DNA of 64,000 nucleotides from Xanthobacteraceae bacterium. GTDB lineage: Bacteria; Pseudomonadota; Alphaproteobacteria; Rhizobiales; Xanthobacteraceae. The first letter of the stretch is position 1. Each line of letters starts with the position of its first letter. The stretch covers positions 62,001 through 126,000 of the forward strand of contig JAIESC010000068.1 of the NCBI GenBank assembly GCA_019746355.1. The letters are read 5' to 3'. Shown here piece by piece: positions 43,675-52,379 of the stretch. Position numbers and translations under genes: made by a program. The notes under the pieces were generated by a model. The model searched no databases and was not told the origin of the DNA. It worked only from the letters and a program-made list of their open reading frames with translations.

Positions 43675-44709
43675 ATGCGATTTGCATCATGGGCTTTGCT
43701 GGCCGTCCTCAACGTGGCCGCCGTCGGCGCAAACGCGCAAGAAACGACCATTAAGGTTGGCATGGCGCGTTCGACGTCGAACTCCGCCGAGTTGATGGCG
43801 ATCAACAAGGGCTACTTCAAGGAGTTCGGCATCAAGCTCGAGATCGAGGACATCGAGTCCTCGGCCAATGTGATCGCACTGCTGGCGCAGGGGCGGCTGA
43901 ACATGGTCGCGGGTGGCATCTCGGCCGGCTATTTCAACGCCATTGAGAAGGATCTGCCGATCACCATCGTCTCCGACCGCGTCTCGACGCCGATCCGACA
44001 CAACCTGATGATCCGTCCTGACTTGAAGGACCAGATCAAGAGCTTCAAGGACCTGAAGGGCAAGGTGATCGCCAGCAATGCCACCGGCTCGGTTTCCACT
44101 TACGAGATCGGCAAGATGCTGGAGCGTGAAGGCCTCACCATTGCCGATGTCGAGATCAAGGTCATTCCGTTCCCGCAGATGTCGGTCGCCTTCACCAACA
44201 AGGCGATCGATGGCGCGATTGTCATCCCGCCGTTCGTCTGGGCGTTCGAGGACCAGAACATCGCGGTGAAGTTCGGCGAGGCCGACGACCTCATTCAGCC
44301 GAGCCCGATGACGATCGCCGTGATCATGGTCAACACCGACTGGGCGAAGCAGAACAAGCAGTTGCTGAACAACTACTTCACCGCCTGGCTGCGCGGCGCG
44401 CGCGACTACTGCCAGGCGTTCCACGGCAGTCCGCTCCGCGCCGATGTGGTCGATGCGCTGGTCAAGAGCGGGACGGAGCGCCGGCCCGAGCTTCTGCACA
44501 AATATCCCTGGCCGGCGCGAAGCCCGAACGGCCAGATCAACGTCGCAAGCATGCTCGACATCCAGTCGTGGTACCTGAAGAGCAAGATGATCGCGGCGCA
44601 GTTTCCGGCTGAGCGGCTGATGGATATGAGCTATATCCAGCATGCCGTGCAGAAGCTCGGGCCGTTCGTCGTCGAGAACAAGGACAGCAAGCATCCGGGC
44701 TGCCGCTAG
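43675..44709 (+). CDS. NitT/TauT-type ABC transporter substrate-binding protein
   Basis: 344 aa with Sec signal (MRFASWALLAVLNVAAVGANA-QE). Type 2 periplasmic-binding fold: the segments AELMAINKGYFKEFGIKLEIEDIES and KSFKDLKGKVIASNATGS are typical of SsuA/NMT1-like receptors for sulfonates, nitrate or aromatic sulfonates/carboxylates. GGGAAGGGA ribosome binding site. Followed by its ATPase and permease. Confidence 0.9.
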   Translation: MRFASWALLAVLNVAAVGANAQETTIKVGMARSTSNSAELMAINKGYFKEFGIKLEIEDIESSANVIALLAQGRLNMVAGGISAGYFNAIEKDLPITIVSDRVSTPIRHNLMIRPDLKDQIKSFKDLKGKVIASNATGSVSTYEIGKMLEREGLTIADVEIKVIPFPQMSVAFTNKAIDGAIVIPPFVWAFEDQNIAVKFGEADDLIQPSPMTIAVIMVNTDWAKQNKQLLNNYFTAWLRGARDYCQAFHGSPLRADVVDALVKSGTERRPELLHKYPWPARSPNGQINVASMLDIQSWYLKSKMIAAQFPAERLMDMSYIQHAVQKLGPFVVENKDSKHPGCR

Positions 44710-44745
44710 CTCGGTGACCTCCGCGGCGCCGGCAAAGATACAGCC

Positions 44746-45543
44746 ATGACCCAACAGCGCCGCGGCGCAGCGATTGAAATCGCCGGCCTGCGCCGCGAAT
44801 ACGCCGGCGGCCAGGGCCGGGTCGTCGCCATCGACCATGTGGATCTCACCGTCGCGCCCGGCGAATTCCTCTGCATCGTCGGCCCCAGCGGCTGCGGAAA
44901 ATCGACGCTGCTGCGCATCCTCGCGGGCCTCGACCGGCAAACGTCCGGCTCGATCAAGGTCGATGCCGCCGGCTGGGCGGTCGAGAACGCGATGGTGTTC
45001 CAGGAAAGCGGGCTGTTTCCCTGGATGAACGTCGAAACCAATGTGCGCTTCGGCCTCGACACCCGGAACGTCCCGCGCGCCGAGGCCGATCCCCGCGTCG
45101 ACGCGGCGCTGAAGCTCGTCGGCCTGGCAAAGTTCCGCAGGCACTATCCGCATCAGCTGTCCGGCGGCATGCGCCAGCGCACGGCAATTGCCCGCGCCTT
45201 CGTCACCGATCCCGGCATGCTGCTGATGGACGAGCCGTTCGCGGCGCTCGACGCGCAGAACCGCGTCATTCTCCAGGCGGAGCTGGTGCGGCTCTGGGAG
45301 CAGACCGGCAAGACCGTCGTCTACGTGACGCATTCCATCGAGGAAGCGCTGCTGATGGGCGACCGCACGGTGATCATGACGGCGCAGCCCGGCCGCATCA
45401 AAAAGATCATCGACGTGCCGTTTCCGCATCCGCGCGACCTGATCCAGCTTTCCGCGGCGCCCGAGTTCGGCGCCCTCAAGCTCGACATCTGGCGGGTGCT
45501 GGAGGAGGAGGTCACGCGGGCGCGGGCCGAGACCGAGCAATGA
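44746..45543 (+). CDS. NitT/TauT-type ABC transporter ATP-binding protein
   Basis: 265 aa. Walker A GPSGCGKST at 46-54, Q-loop in VFQESGLFPW, signature LSGGMRQR at 138-145, Walker B LLMDEP near 159-164, followed by FAALDAQNR, the SsuB/TauB/NrtD pattern, and switch His in VTHSIEEA. Overlaps the permease by 4 bases (ATGA). Confidence 0.92.
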   Translation: MTQQRRGAAIEIAGLRREYAGGQGRVVAIDHVDLTVAPGEFLCIVGPSGCGKSTLLRILAGLDRQTSGSIKVDAAGWAVENAMVFQESGLFPWMNVETNVRFGLDTRNVPRAEADPRVDAALKLVGLAKFRRHYPHQLSGGMRQRTAIARAFVTDPGMLLMDEPFAALDAQNRVILQAELVRLWEQTGKTVVYVTHSIEEALLMGDRTVIMTAQPGRIKKIIDVPFPHPRDLIQLSAAPEFGALKLDIWRVLEEEVTRARAETEQ

Positions 45544-46307
45544 GCGGCATCTCCAGCAAATCGAAAGAGCGTCTGCTCTACCTGATCTCGCCGATCGGGC
45601 TGCTCGTGCTGTGGCAGCTGCTGCTGATGGCGGGGCTCGGCGACCGCCGCTTCATTCCGACGCCGAGCGATATCGCCGTGCGGTACTGGCAGATGATCGT
45701 CAACGGCGAGCTCGCGCGGCACACCGGCGTGACGCTCTATCGCGTCTTTGCCGGCTTCTTCCTTGGCAGCATTCCGGGGATTGCGGTCGGTCTCCTGATG
45801 GCGATGTTCCGGCCGATCCGGATTTTCGTCGATCCGCTGATTGCGGCGCTGTTCCCGATCCCGAAGATCGCGCTGATGCCGCTCTTGCTGCTCGCGTTCG
45901 GCTTCGGCGATGCCTCGAAGATCGTGCTGGTGGCGATCGCGGTGTTCTTCCCGGTGATCATCAACACCTATTCGGGCGCGGCCAATATCGAGAAAATCTA
46001 CTGGGATGTCGCCAGGAACTTCGGCGCAAGCCAAAGCGTGATGTTCCGCCGCATCGTGTTCTTCGGCGCCTTGCCGATGATCTTTGCCGGGCTGCGGATC
46101 GCGCTCGCCGTGTCGTTCATCGTACTGGTGGCGGCCGAATTCGTCGCCACCAAGGCCGGCATCGGCTACCTGATCTGGAATTCGTGGGAGCTTCTGCAGG
46201 TCGACGTGATGTTTGTCGGCATCGTCACCGTCGGCATTCTCGGTCTGGTCGCGACCGTGGCGCTGCAGGAGATCGAGCGCAAGGTCATACCGTGGAAGGC
46301 GGAGTAG
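45540..46307 (+). CDS. NitT/TauT-type ABC transporter permease
   Basis: 255 aa, about six hydrophobic segments. Contains the SsuC/TauC-type cytoplasmic loop (EAA-like: NFGASQSVMFRRIVFFGALPMIFAGLRIA, around residues 160-188). Start overlaps the ATPase gene. Completes the importer of the second UbiD locus. Confidence 0.92.
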   Translation: MSGISSKSKERLLYLISPIGLLVLWQLLLMAGLGDRRFIPTPSDIAVRYWQMIVNGELARHTGVTLYRVFAGFFLGSIPGIAVGLLMAMFRPIRIFVDPLIAALFPIPKIALMPLLLLAFGFGDASKIVLVAIAVFFPVIINTYSGAANIEKIYWDVARNFGASQSVMFRRIVFFGALPMIFAGLRIALAVSFIVLVAAEFVATKAGIGYLIWNSWELLQVDVMFVGIVTVGILGLVATVALQEIERKVIPWKAE

Positions 46308-46322
46308 AGGGCCGAGGGTAGA

Positions 46323-46406
46323 GTGGGTTAGCGCCGAAGGCGCGTAACCGCCATCCACGGCGCCGCGAGTCCCCTGGTGGGTTACGACGCCGCGCGCCTA
46401 ACCCAC
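46323..46406. repeat. R5 palindromic element
   Basis: GTGGGTTAG (46323-46331) pairs with CTAACCCAC (46398-46406); internal CGCCGAAGGCG and GCGTAACC / GGGTTACG add secondary stems. A related half copy lies at 27605-27627. May also separate the permease gene from the convergent cupin gene. Confidence 0.65.
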
Positions 46407-46431
46407 CCGACAAACCCGTAGCCAACGCAAC

Positions 46432-46995
46432 CTACGTTTTCGGTTTCCAGTCCTGCTTCCATGCCGGCGGATCGTGCGAGTCGATCAGCACGAAGCAGAT
46501 CCGGCACGGCTTGCCCGAATTGTTGACCCAGGCATGGTTGGTGCCCTGCTGCACCAGGATATCGCCGGCCTTCAGGTGTACCTGCTGGTCGTCGAGCAGC
46601 ATGTCGATCTCGCCATCGAGCACGATGGCATAGTCGATCGAGCGCGTGCGGTGCGTGAAGATGTGGCGCTGGTAGCCCTGCGTCGCCGGATCGATCCCCA
46701 TCTGCTTGAGGATCTCGTGGTGGTCGATGCCGTGCGGCACCTTGCCGTCGTAGGGCGCGAAGTCGACCACGCGGCAGATCGAGCCGTTGCGAGGCGGCGG
46801 CACCCCGGTCTTCTGCGTCGCCTGGTCGCGCGTGTGCGACAGGTCCACCGGCGACTCGTTGGTGATCCACAGCAGCTGGACCACGTTACCTTCGCCGCGT
46901 TGGTTCACATACGGCGTCGGCGCATCCATCAGAATCACGGCCTTGCCGTCGGCATCGTGGCCGGTGACGACGCGCCGGACTGGTCTTTTTTCCAT
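46432..46995 (-). CDS. Cupin-domain protein
   Basis: 187 aa from the ATG at 46995 (GGGGAG ribosome binding site 5 bases before); a TTG at 47007 is less likely. A single cupin barrel in the second half: HIFTHRTRSIDYAIVLDGEIDMLLDD and VHLKAGDILVQQGTNHAWVNNS (positions about 110-165). Metal-binding His/Glu of motif 1 are partly replaced (THRTRSIDY), while the His of motif 2 (NHAW) remains. May be a small dioxygenase, isomerase or regulator; role unclear. Confidence 0.8.
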   Translation of the reverse strand: MEKRPVRRVVTGHDADGKAVILMDAPTPYVNQRGEGNVVQLLWITNESPVDLSHTRDQATQKTGVPPPRNGSICRVVDFAPYDGKVPHGIDHHEILKQMGIDPATQGYQRHIFTHRTRSIDYAIVLDGEIDMLLDDQQVHLKAGDILVQQGTNHAWVNNSGKPCRICFVLIDSHDPPAWKQDWKPKT

Positions 46996-47181
46996 CTGAC
47001 TCCCCAAACCTGCTCTTCGAGACTTATTCGCCAGCCAAGACTGTTGTGGCGCGGCGCATCCTTCGAGTTAGCCGGCGGATTGTCAATGCGGGCCGGCGCG
47101 TGCTGGAGCGGGTGGTGGAGGCTTCGCAGCGAATCGAATCGCCTGGTTCGTCGTTGTCGAATCGAGTCGCGATCTGTCCGT

Positions 47182-47404
47182 TCCGGCGAGCTGACCGATG
47201 CTGAGCGTGAACGCCGCGTCGCGGAACGTCAGCGTATAGCCGACCGCGGTGATGAGCTTGAGCCGCAGCGACGACAGCACCACGCCGCAGAGCAACAGCA
47301 GCAGGACCAGAGCCAGCGATGGCAGAAAAATCTCCGACGCCGCAGCGGAGGGCGCGCTCCAGTCGGACACCCAGAACACCGCTGCGATCGCTTGCTGCCA
47401 GCAT
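47182..47404 (-). pseudogene. Fragment resembling the N-terminal part of a lysylphosphatidylglycerol synthase/flippase-like membrane protein
   Basis: On the minus strand, two hydrophobic stretches around LPSLALVLLLLLCGVVLSS and the phrase LRLKLITAVGYTLTFRDAAFTLSIGQLAG look like the start of the UPF0104/lysyl-PG-synthase membrane family. The likeness ends abruptly after GQLAG. There is no clear start codon region and the rest of the gene is absent. The surrounding 47008-47517 stretch (510 bases) has no other gene. Low certainty. Confidence 0.35.
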
Positions 47405-47517
47405 GACGATGCACGAGGCGGCCGCGAGCGAGGCAAGGCCGATGTTCGGGGCGAAGTCGTTGGCCAGCGCCGCGTAGGCCGCAAGCGTCGATCGCCGCGC
47501 TCGATATTGGGCTGGTC

Positions 47518-48309
47518 GTGCCGGACCAGCTCGGCGTCGATCTGTCCCCGGGCCTGGTCGAGAGGCGCATCGCCGGTCTGTCGCAGAACCCCAACGCCTT
47601 GGCGTTGATGCTTACATTGGTGCTTGCGGCGCTGATCGTGCTGCGGACGAACGGCGCTGCGGGGATCGCCATGATGGCGACGGCCCTGGTCGGCCTCTGG
47701 CTGGCGGGCTCGCGGGCGGCGTTTATCGCGGTGCCTTTCGTTCTAGTGACAGCGGTGCTGGCGGGTGCCGCGCCGCGGCCGATCTTGAAGGCCGTGGCGG
47801 CCGCATGCCTGTTCGTCCTCGGGGTGGCCGTGCTGCAATCGGCCCTGCCGGCCCTGACCGGGATGACCGCGGCCGGCGGCAGCGTGATCAACGTGTTCGA
47901 GCGCACCGACGTGGTCACCGCCCAGCACATCCAGACGATCTACGACGGTCTCGCCATGTTCATGGCGCAGCCGCTGTTCGGTGCCGGCCTTGGCGCCTAC
48001 ATGCGCGACCAGACGACGACGGTGGGGACCCCGCTGGTGATCCACTCGACCGCGGTGTGGCTGCTCGCCGAGACCGGGCTCGTGGGATTTGCGGTGTTCG
48101 CCGCGGCCGGGCTCCGGCTGCTGGCCGAGGCGGTGTGGCACCGCGCCGAGCCCGCCGCACTGATGCTGCTGCTGACGCTCTGTGCCTTCGGCGTCATCTC
48201 GATGGCCCATGAGATGCTTTATCAGCGGGCGGTCTGGCTGCTGATCGGGGCAACGCTCGCTGTTCCCGTGCTCGCCACTTCGCCCGCCATGGGCCGGCGT
48301 CCCGGTTAA
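47518..48309 (+). CDS. O-antigen ligase family protein, N-terminally truncated (possible pseudogene)
   Basis: 263 aa, GTG start without a ribosome binding site; the open frame continues upstream into non-matching sequence. Hydrophobic, with the features of the C-terminal half of O-antigen ligase/polymerase (Wzy_C): GLSQNPNALALML, GLWLAGSRAAFIAVP, a periplasmic loop and STAVWLLAETGLVGFAVF. Family members have about 400 residues and 10-12 membrane segments; the first five or so are missing here. Next to another gene fragment (47182-47404), so this spot looks like the remains of a polysaccharide locus. Confidence 0.55.
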   Translation: MPDQLGVDLSPGLVERRIAGLSQNPNALALMLTLVLAALIVLRTNGAAGIAMMATALVGLWLAGSRAAFIAVPFVLVTAVLAGAAPRPILKAVAAACLFVLGVAVLQSALPALTGMTAAGGSVINVFERTDVVTAQHIQTIYDGLAMFMAQPLFGAGLGAYMRDQTTTVGTPLVIHSTAVWLLAETGLVGFAVFAAAGLRLLAEAVWHRAEPAALMLLLTLCAFGVISMAHEMLYQRAVWLLIGATLAVPVLATSPAMGRRPG

Positions 48310-48396
48310 CGCTGCGACAGTTTGACAAGACGCCGCGGTTTCCGCGGCGGCATCGATTGCCTATTCTCGGGTCCGTTCACTGCCGGGAGGTTTGCT

Positions 48397-49428
48397 ATGG
48401 GTCGTGCGCGACGTCGCGTTCTTGGTTTGCTGGGTGCTGTTCTGCTGGCCGGCGGAGCCTTGCCGTCCGGGGCTTGGGCCCAAGCACAGACCCAAGCCCA
48501 GACCCAAGCCCAGACCCAGGCCCCAGCCCAGGCTTGGCCGCAACGCACGGTCCGTTTCATCCTGACGCTCGGCCCGGGCAGCGGCACCGACATCGGCGGA
48601 CGGCTCCTGGCCGACCGGCTGACCAAGAAATGGGGCCAGCCGGTGGTGATCGAGAACAAGCCCGGCGGCGACGGCATCGTCGCCATCAGCGCCTTCGTCG
48701 GCGCCAAGGACGATCACGTGCTGCTGCTGTCGCCGTCGTCGTCCTTCATTGCGCACCCGTGGGTGCACGAGAACCGCCCGTATCAGCCGTCCGACCTGGC
48801 GCCGATCGCGCGCGTGTCCAACACCATCATCGGCATTACGGTGCCGACCGAGCTCGCCAACATCAATTCGATGAAGGACCTGGTGGACTACGCCAAGGCC
48901 AAGCCCGGCGAGCTGAACTGGGCCGGTGTCACCGGCGCGCTGTCGTTCAATTTCGCCGGATGGCTCAAGGTCGCGGGCCTGGACATGAAGCAGGTGCCGT
49001 ATCGCAATCCGGTCGAGGCCGCGAACGATCTCGCCGCCAACCGCGTGCAGGTCTACGAGTCGGCGGTGGCGATCGCCCAGCCGCAGATCCAGGCCGGCAA
49101 GATCAAGCTCCTGTGCGTCGTGAACACGGCGCGCGCGCCGATCTATCCCAACATCCCGACCGTGGCCGAGGCCGGCCAGCCGGCGCTGACGATCGACGGT
49201 CTGGTCGGCCTGTTCGGCCCGCCGACCATGCCGATGGCGCTGCGCCAGAAGATCGCGGCTGACGTCAAGGAGGTGATGGAAAGCGATCCCATCATCAAGG
49301 ACCGGCTGACCGCGACCGCGCAGATCTTTGCGCCGGGCGGCCCGGAGGAGTTCGGCAAGGCGATCGACGACCAGCGCGCGCTCATTGCCAAGAATGCGAA
49401 GGACCTCGGAATCCCCGAGAAGAAATGA
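48397..49428 (+). CDS. Bug-family (TctC-like) tripartite tricarboxylate receptor protein
   Basis: 343 aa from the ATG at 48397 (GGGAGG ribosome binding site). Sec signal up to about GAWA, then a repeated Gln/Thr/Ala linker (TQAQ units) before the domain. Domain motifs: TVRFILTLGPGSGTDIGGRLLADRL, VVIENKPGGDG, and QVPYRNPVEAANDLAANRV. Periplasmic carboxylate binder; no TctA/TctB nearby. Stops one base from the convergent small gene at 49429. Confidence 0.9.
   Translation: MGRARRRVLGLLGAVLLAGGALPSGAWAQAQTQAQTQAQTQAPAQAWPQRTVRFILTLGPGSGTDIGGRLLADRLTKKWGQPVVIENKPGGDGIVAISAFVGAKDDHVLLLSPSSSFIAHPWVHENRPYQPSDLAPIARVSNTIIGITVPTELANINSMKDLVDYAKAKPGELNWAGVTGALSFNFAGWLKVAGLDMKQVPYRNPVEAANDLAANRVQVYESAVAIAQPQIQAGKIKLLCVVNTARAPIYPNIPTVAEAGQPALTIDGLVGLFGPPTMPMALRQKIAADVKEVMESDPIIKDRLTATAQIFAPGGPEEFGKAIDDQRALIAKNAKDLGIPEKK
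48481..48530. repeat. 12-bp tandem repeat in the Bug receptor gene
   Basis: About four units of CAGACCCAAGCC-type sequence encode the TQAQ linker between signal peptide and domain. Unit length is a multiple of three, so slippage would change linker length without frameshift. Confidence 0.7.
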
Positions 49429-49635
49429 TCAGCTTCGGGCCCGCGGCGGCGCCAACGGCTCGCCGTCGTCGGTCAGGTAGCCGTCGGCGACGGTGCCGTG
49501 ATGCTGCAGCCCGCAATGCGGGCAGCGCAGGCTGATCGGATAGTCGAGGGCCTTCCTGAGACAGTCCGCGCCGGCCTCGATCCCGGACGGGATCGGCTGG
49601 TTGGTGTACGGGCAATGGAACACGAGCTGGGCCAT
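49429..49635 (-). CDS. Small putative zinc-ribbon protein
   Basis: 68 aa, ATG at 49635 with AAAGGGG ribosome binding site. Cysteines C8, C25, C38 and C41 (FHCPYT, RCPHCG) and His45-46 could bind one zinc ion. No wider match recognised. Located between a Bug receptor and a dehydrogenase; role unknown. Confidence 0.65.
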   Translation of the reverse strand: MAQLVFHCPYTNQPIPSGIEAGADCLRKALDYPISLRCPHCGLQHHGTVADGYLTDDGEPLAPPRARS

Positions 49636-49705
49636 GGGGTGTCCCCTTTCGGCCGCCGCTCAGCCAACGTGCGAAGCCGCAGAGCGTTCCCGCAAGGTCT
49701 GGCGG

Positions 49706-50791
49706 CTACTTGAGGCCACCAAGGATCGCCGCGACCCGTTCGCCGAACGCCTTGGTGTCGAGCGGCCCGCCGAGATCGGGCGTGCGCCACTCGGGCTTGG
49801 CCACGGCCGCATCCAGCGCCCGCTCGATCAGGCCGGCGGCCTTCGCCAGATGGGGATCACCCCGCCGCTCGCCGAGCCAGGCAAGCAGCATTGCCACCGA
49901 ACCGATCAGCGACGCCGGGTTGGCGCGATCCTGCCCGGCGATGTCGGGCGCGGAGCCGTGTTGCGCCTGCGCCAGCGCGTGCTCGTCGCCGGCATTGACT
50001 GAGGCCGCAAGGCCAAGGCTTCCGGAAATCTCCGAGGCTTCGTCGGACAGGATGTCGCCGAACGCGTTGGTCGCCACGATCACGTCGAAGCGCGTGGCGT
50101 CGCGCACCAAGAGCGCCGCCATCGCGTCCATGATCTGCTCCTCGCATTCCACCTGCGGATATTTCGCCGCGACCGCGCGCGTGCACTCCAGGAACAGCCC
50201 GTCCGACATCCGCAGCACGTTGGCCTTGTGCACCACCGTCACCTTGCGGCGCGGCCGGGTCATAGCCAGCTTGAACGCGGTCTCGGCGATCCGCGTCGAG
50301 CCCTTGCGGGTGATCTTCCGCACCGCCAGCGCCACGTCCGGCGTCGGCATGAACTCGCCGCCGCCCGCGAACATGTTGCGGTCGGCGTAGAAGCCTTCGG
50401 TGTTCTCGCGCACCACGACCAGATCGACCGGCTTGCCGCAGCGCGGCGGCAGGCCGGGGCGGGACTTGGCCGGGCGGATGTTGGCGTAAAGGTCGAGCCG
50501 CTTGCGCAGCTCGCCGGAGGGATTGAGCCCGCCCTTGGCGACCGGCGGATAGTCGTTATGCGACACCGGTCCGAGGATCACGCCGTCGGCCCGCTTGCCG
50601 GCCTCGAACGAGGCGTCGGGCAGCGTGGTGCCGTGCTTCTTCAGCGCTTCGAAGCCGATCGGCACCTCCTCGAAGGTGAGCCCGAGCGAGAGCAGGCGGT
50701 CCACCTCGCGCGCGACGTGCAGCGTCGCGGCCGTGATCTCCGGCCCGATGCCGTCGCCAGGCATGACCACGAGATGGGTGCGGTTGGACAT
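49706..50791 (-). CDS. Isocitrate/isopropylmalate dehydrogenase family protein
   Basis: 361 aa. Beta-decarboxylating dehydrogenase family: VMPGDGIGPEI near the start, the substrate-binding Arg cluster RKRLDLYANIRPAKS, VVRENTEGFYADR, KVTVVHKANVLRMSDGLF (catalytic Lys) and DVIVATNAFGDILSDEAS (metal-binding Asp). NAD(P)-dependent oxidation plus decarboxylation of a malate-like substrate; the sequence is closest in style to tartrate or isopropylmalate-like paralogues, not leuB itself. GGGAGC ribosome binding site. Confidence 0.88.
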   Translation of the reverse strand: MSNRTHLVVMPGDGIGPEITAATLHVAREVDRLLSLGLTFEEVPIGFEALKKHGTTLPDASFEAGKRADGVILGPVSHNDYPPVAKGGLNPSGELRKRLDLYANIRPAKSRPGLPPRCGKPVDLVVVRENTEGFYADRNMFAGGGEFMPTPDVALAVRKITRKGSTRIAETAFKLAMTRPRRKVTVVHKANVLRMSDGLFLECTRAVAAKYPQVECEEQIMDAMAALLVRDATRFDVIVATNAFGDILSDEASEISGSLGLAASVNAGDEHALAQAQHGSAPDIAGQDRANPASLIGSVAMLLAWLGERRGDPHLAKAAGLIERALDAAVAKPEWRTPDLGGPLDTKAFGERVAAILGGLK

Positions 50792-50852
50792 GGCATTGGC
50801 TCCCGCTGTTGCGGGGCGTACTGGCCACTGTCCCGGCCTCGAGTCAAACGGC

Positions 50853-52379
50853 CTAAGGGACCTTGGGGCTCACAGCGCGCGCGGCAAACAGAATGCCAAT
50901 CGCGGTGATTGCGGTGAACGCCACCTGCCAGTGGCCGGCCGCAGCCAAGCCCGCGGTTGCGGCCCAGGTGATCGACGAGAATGCCTCGGCAAAGGTTGCG
51001 ACGCGTGACGACGTCTGGCGGCGGCGGAAGTGCTTGCGCCGGGCCTGCGTGCGGAACCAGAGCTGGATCAGCGTGGCCGACACCGCTGCCACGACGATGC
51101 CCAAGGCGGCCATCAGCGCGTCCTGCGGTGAGGCGAGTGCCGTGGCCGCGATGAACGGCGCGAACACCAGCCCGACGCTGCCGATCACGGCCTCGGTCTT
51201 GGCGCGGATGACGAAGCCTGCCGGGATCGGCGCGGTGGCGACGAGGTCGGGCGCGTCCTCCCCCGAAATCGCAAGCCACGCGAGGCCGCCGGCAAGCTGG
51301 CCCGCCGCCATCACCAGCACCGGGACCAGCAGCACGAGGTCGCTGCTGTTGGCGCCGAAGGCCCGCCACAGCATCAGCCCGGGCGGCAGCAGGTAGAGAA
51401 GCTGCATCAGCGTCTGCGAGGCGAGCCACGGATCGCGCGCGAGCAGGGTCCATTCCTTGCGCCGCAGCGTTCCCTTGGGCGACAGGCGGCGGAACCCGTG
51501 ACGCGGCTTCTGCATCGCGCCGGGACCGGTAATCCCCGCGGCGGCCACGGCATGCTCGCCGAAGCGTGTCGAGAACACGGCGATCGCCGCGCCCAGCAGC
51601 AGCGCCCCCGCCGCCAACACGGCCGCGAGCGCGGTGAGGTCGCCGAGAATGGCCCGCGCCGGCCACCACACGAGGCTCTCCACCGCGGGCACGTAGGCAA
51701 TCAGCGTCTCGGACTTCAGGAAGGCGAAATAGGAGAGGGTGCCGTACGAGAGAATGGCTGCGACCTGGAGCCCGATGACGAAGGTCGCGCCGACGATGGC
51801 CGCGACGATCTGCGCGGCGAGCCGCGTCCGCTTCGGTCCGATGGTGCGGAACAGCGCGACCGTGAGCGCCACCGACATCGCCGCGGCTGCCGCGCCGACC
51901 GCCACGACCACGCCATAGGCGGCCAGCCAGCGCGAGCCACCGCGCCAGATCAGCACATTGATGAAGGGGGCCGCGAGCAGCACCGCCATCATCACCGTCG
52001 ACACCGCCATGGCGCCGATCCGCACCGCAAACACCCGGCGGGAGGCCATCGGCGAGGACAGGATCAGGTCGAGGTCGGAGCGGGCATAGAACGCGCGTGT
52101 CACCTGCTCCATGGCCTGCGACATCATCAGCGACCAGGCGAGCAGCGCGCAGCCGGTGATGACGACGAACACGGCCCGGTCGGCATTCGGATCGATCGTG
52201 GCGAAATTGCCGACCACCGACAGCGCGATGAAGTGCATCACCACCGCAAAAGCGATGAAGGCAACGACGACCACGCGGGCGCGATGGCGCTTGCCCGCGG
52301 TCAGCATCGACCACCAGTCCCGCCAGGCGAGGCGGAACTCATGGTGTGCGAGGAAGGGAAGGGTGGCGACGGCGCTCAC
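50853..52379 (-). CDS. ABC-2-type transporter permease
   Basis: 508 aa, about twelve hydrophobic segments, with two similar halves. No known substrate motif. ATGA-type overlap (4 bases) with the ATPase gene upstream (52376-53158) shows they form an exporter. Such CcmA-type ATPase plus large permease pairs often move lipids, drugs or peptides out; the cargo is unknown. Confidence 0.85.
   Translation of the reverse strand: MSAVATLPFLAHHEFRLAWRDWWSMLTAGKRHRARVVVVAFIAFAVVMHFIALSVVGNFATIDPNADRAVFVVITGCALLAWSLMMSQAMEQVTRAFYARSDLDLILSSPMASRRVFAVRIGAMAVSTVMMAVLLAAPFINVLIWRGGSRWLAAYGVVVAVGAAAAAMSVALTVALFRTIGPKRTRLAAQIVAAIVGATFVIGLQVAAILSYGTLSYFAFLKSETLIAYVPAVESLVWWPARAILGDLTALAAVLAAGALLLGAAIAVFSTRFGEHAVAAAGITGPGAMQKPRHGFRRLSPKGTLRRKEWTLLARDPWLASQTLMQLLYLLPPGLMLWRAFGANSSDLVLLVPVLVMAAGQLAGGLAWLAISGEDAPDLVATAPIPAGFVIRAKTEAVIGSVGLVFAPFIAATALASPQDALMAALGIVVAAVSATLIQLWFRTQARRKHFRRRQTSSRVATFAEAFSSITWAATAGLAAAGHWQVAFTAITAIGILFAARAVSPKVP

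Noticed and set aside
48322..48327. TTGACA as a -35 box for the Bug receptor gene at 48397
   Set aside because: No acceptable -10 box lies 15-19 bases downstream; the nearest candidate is too far away.
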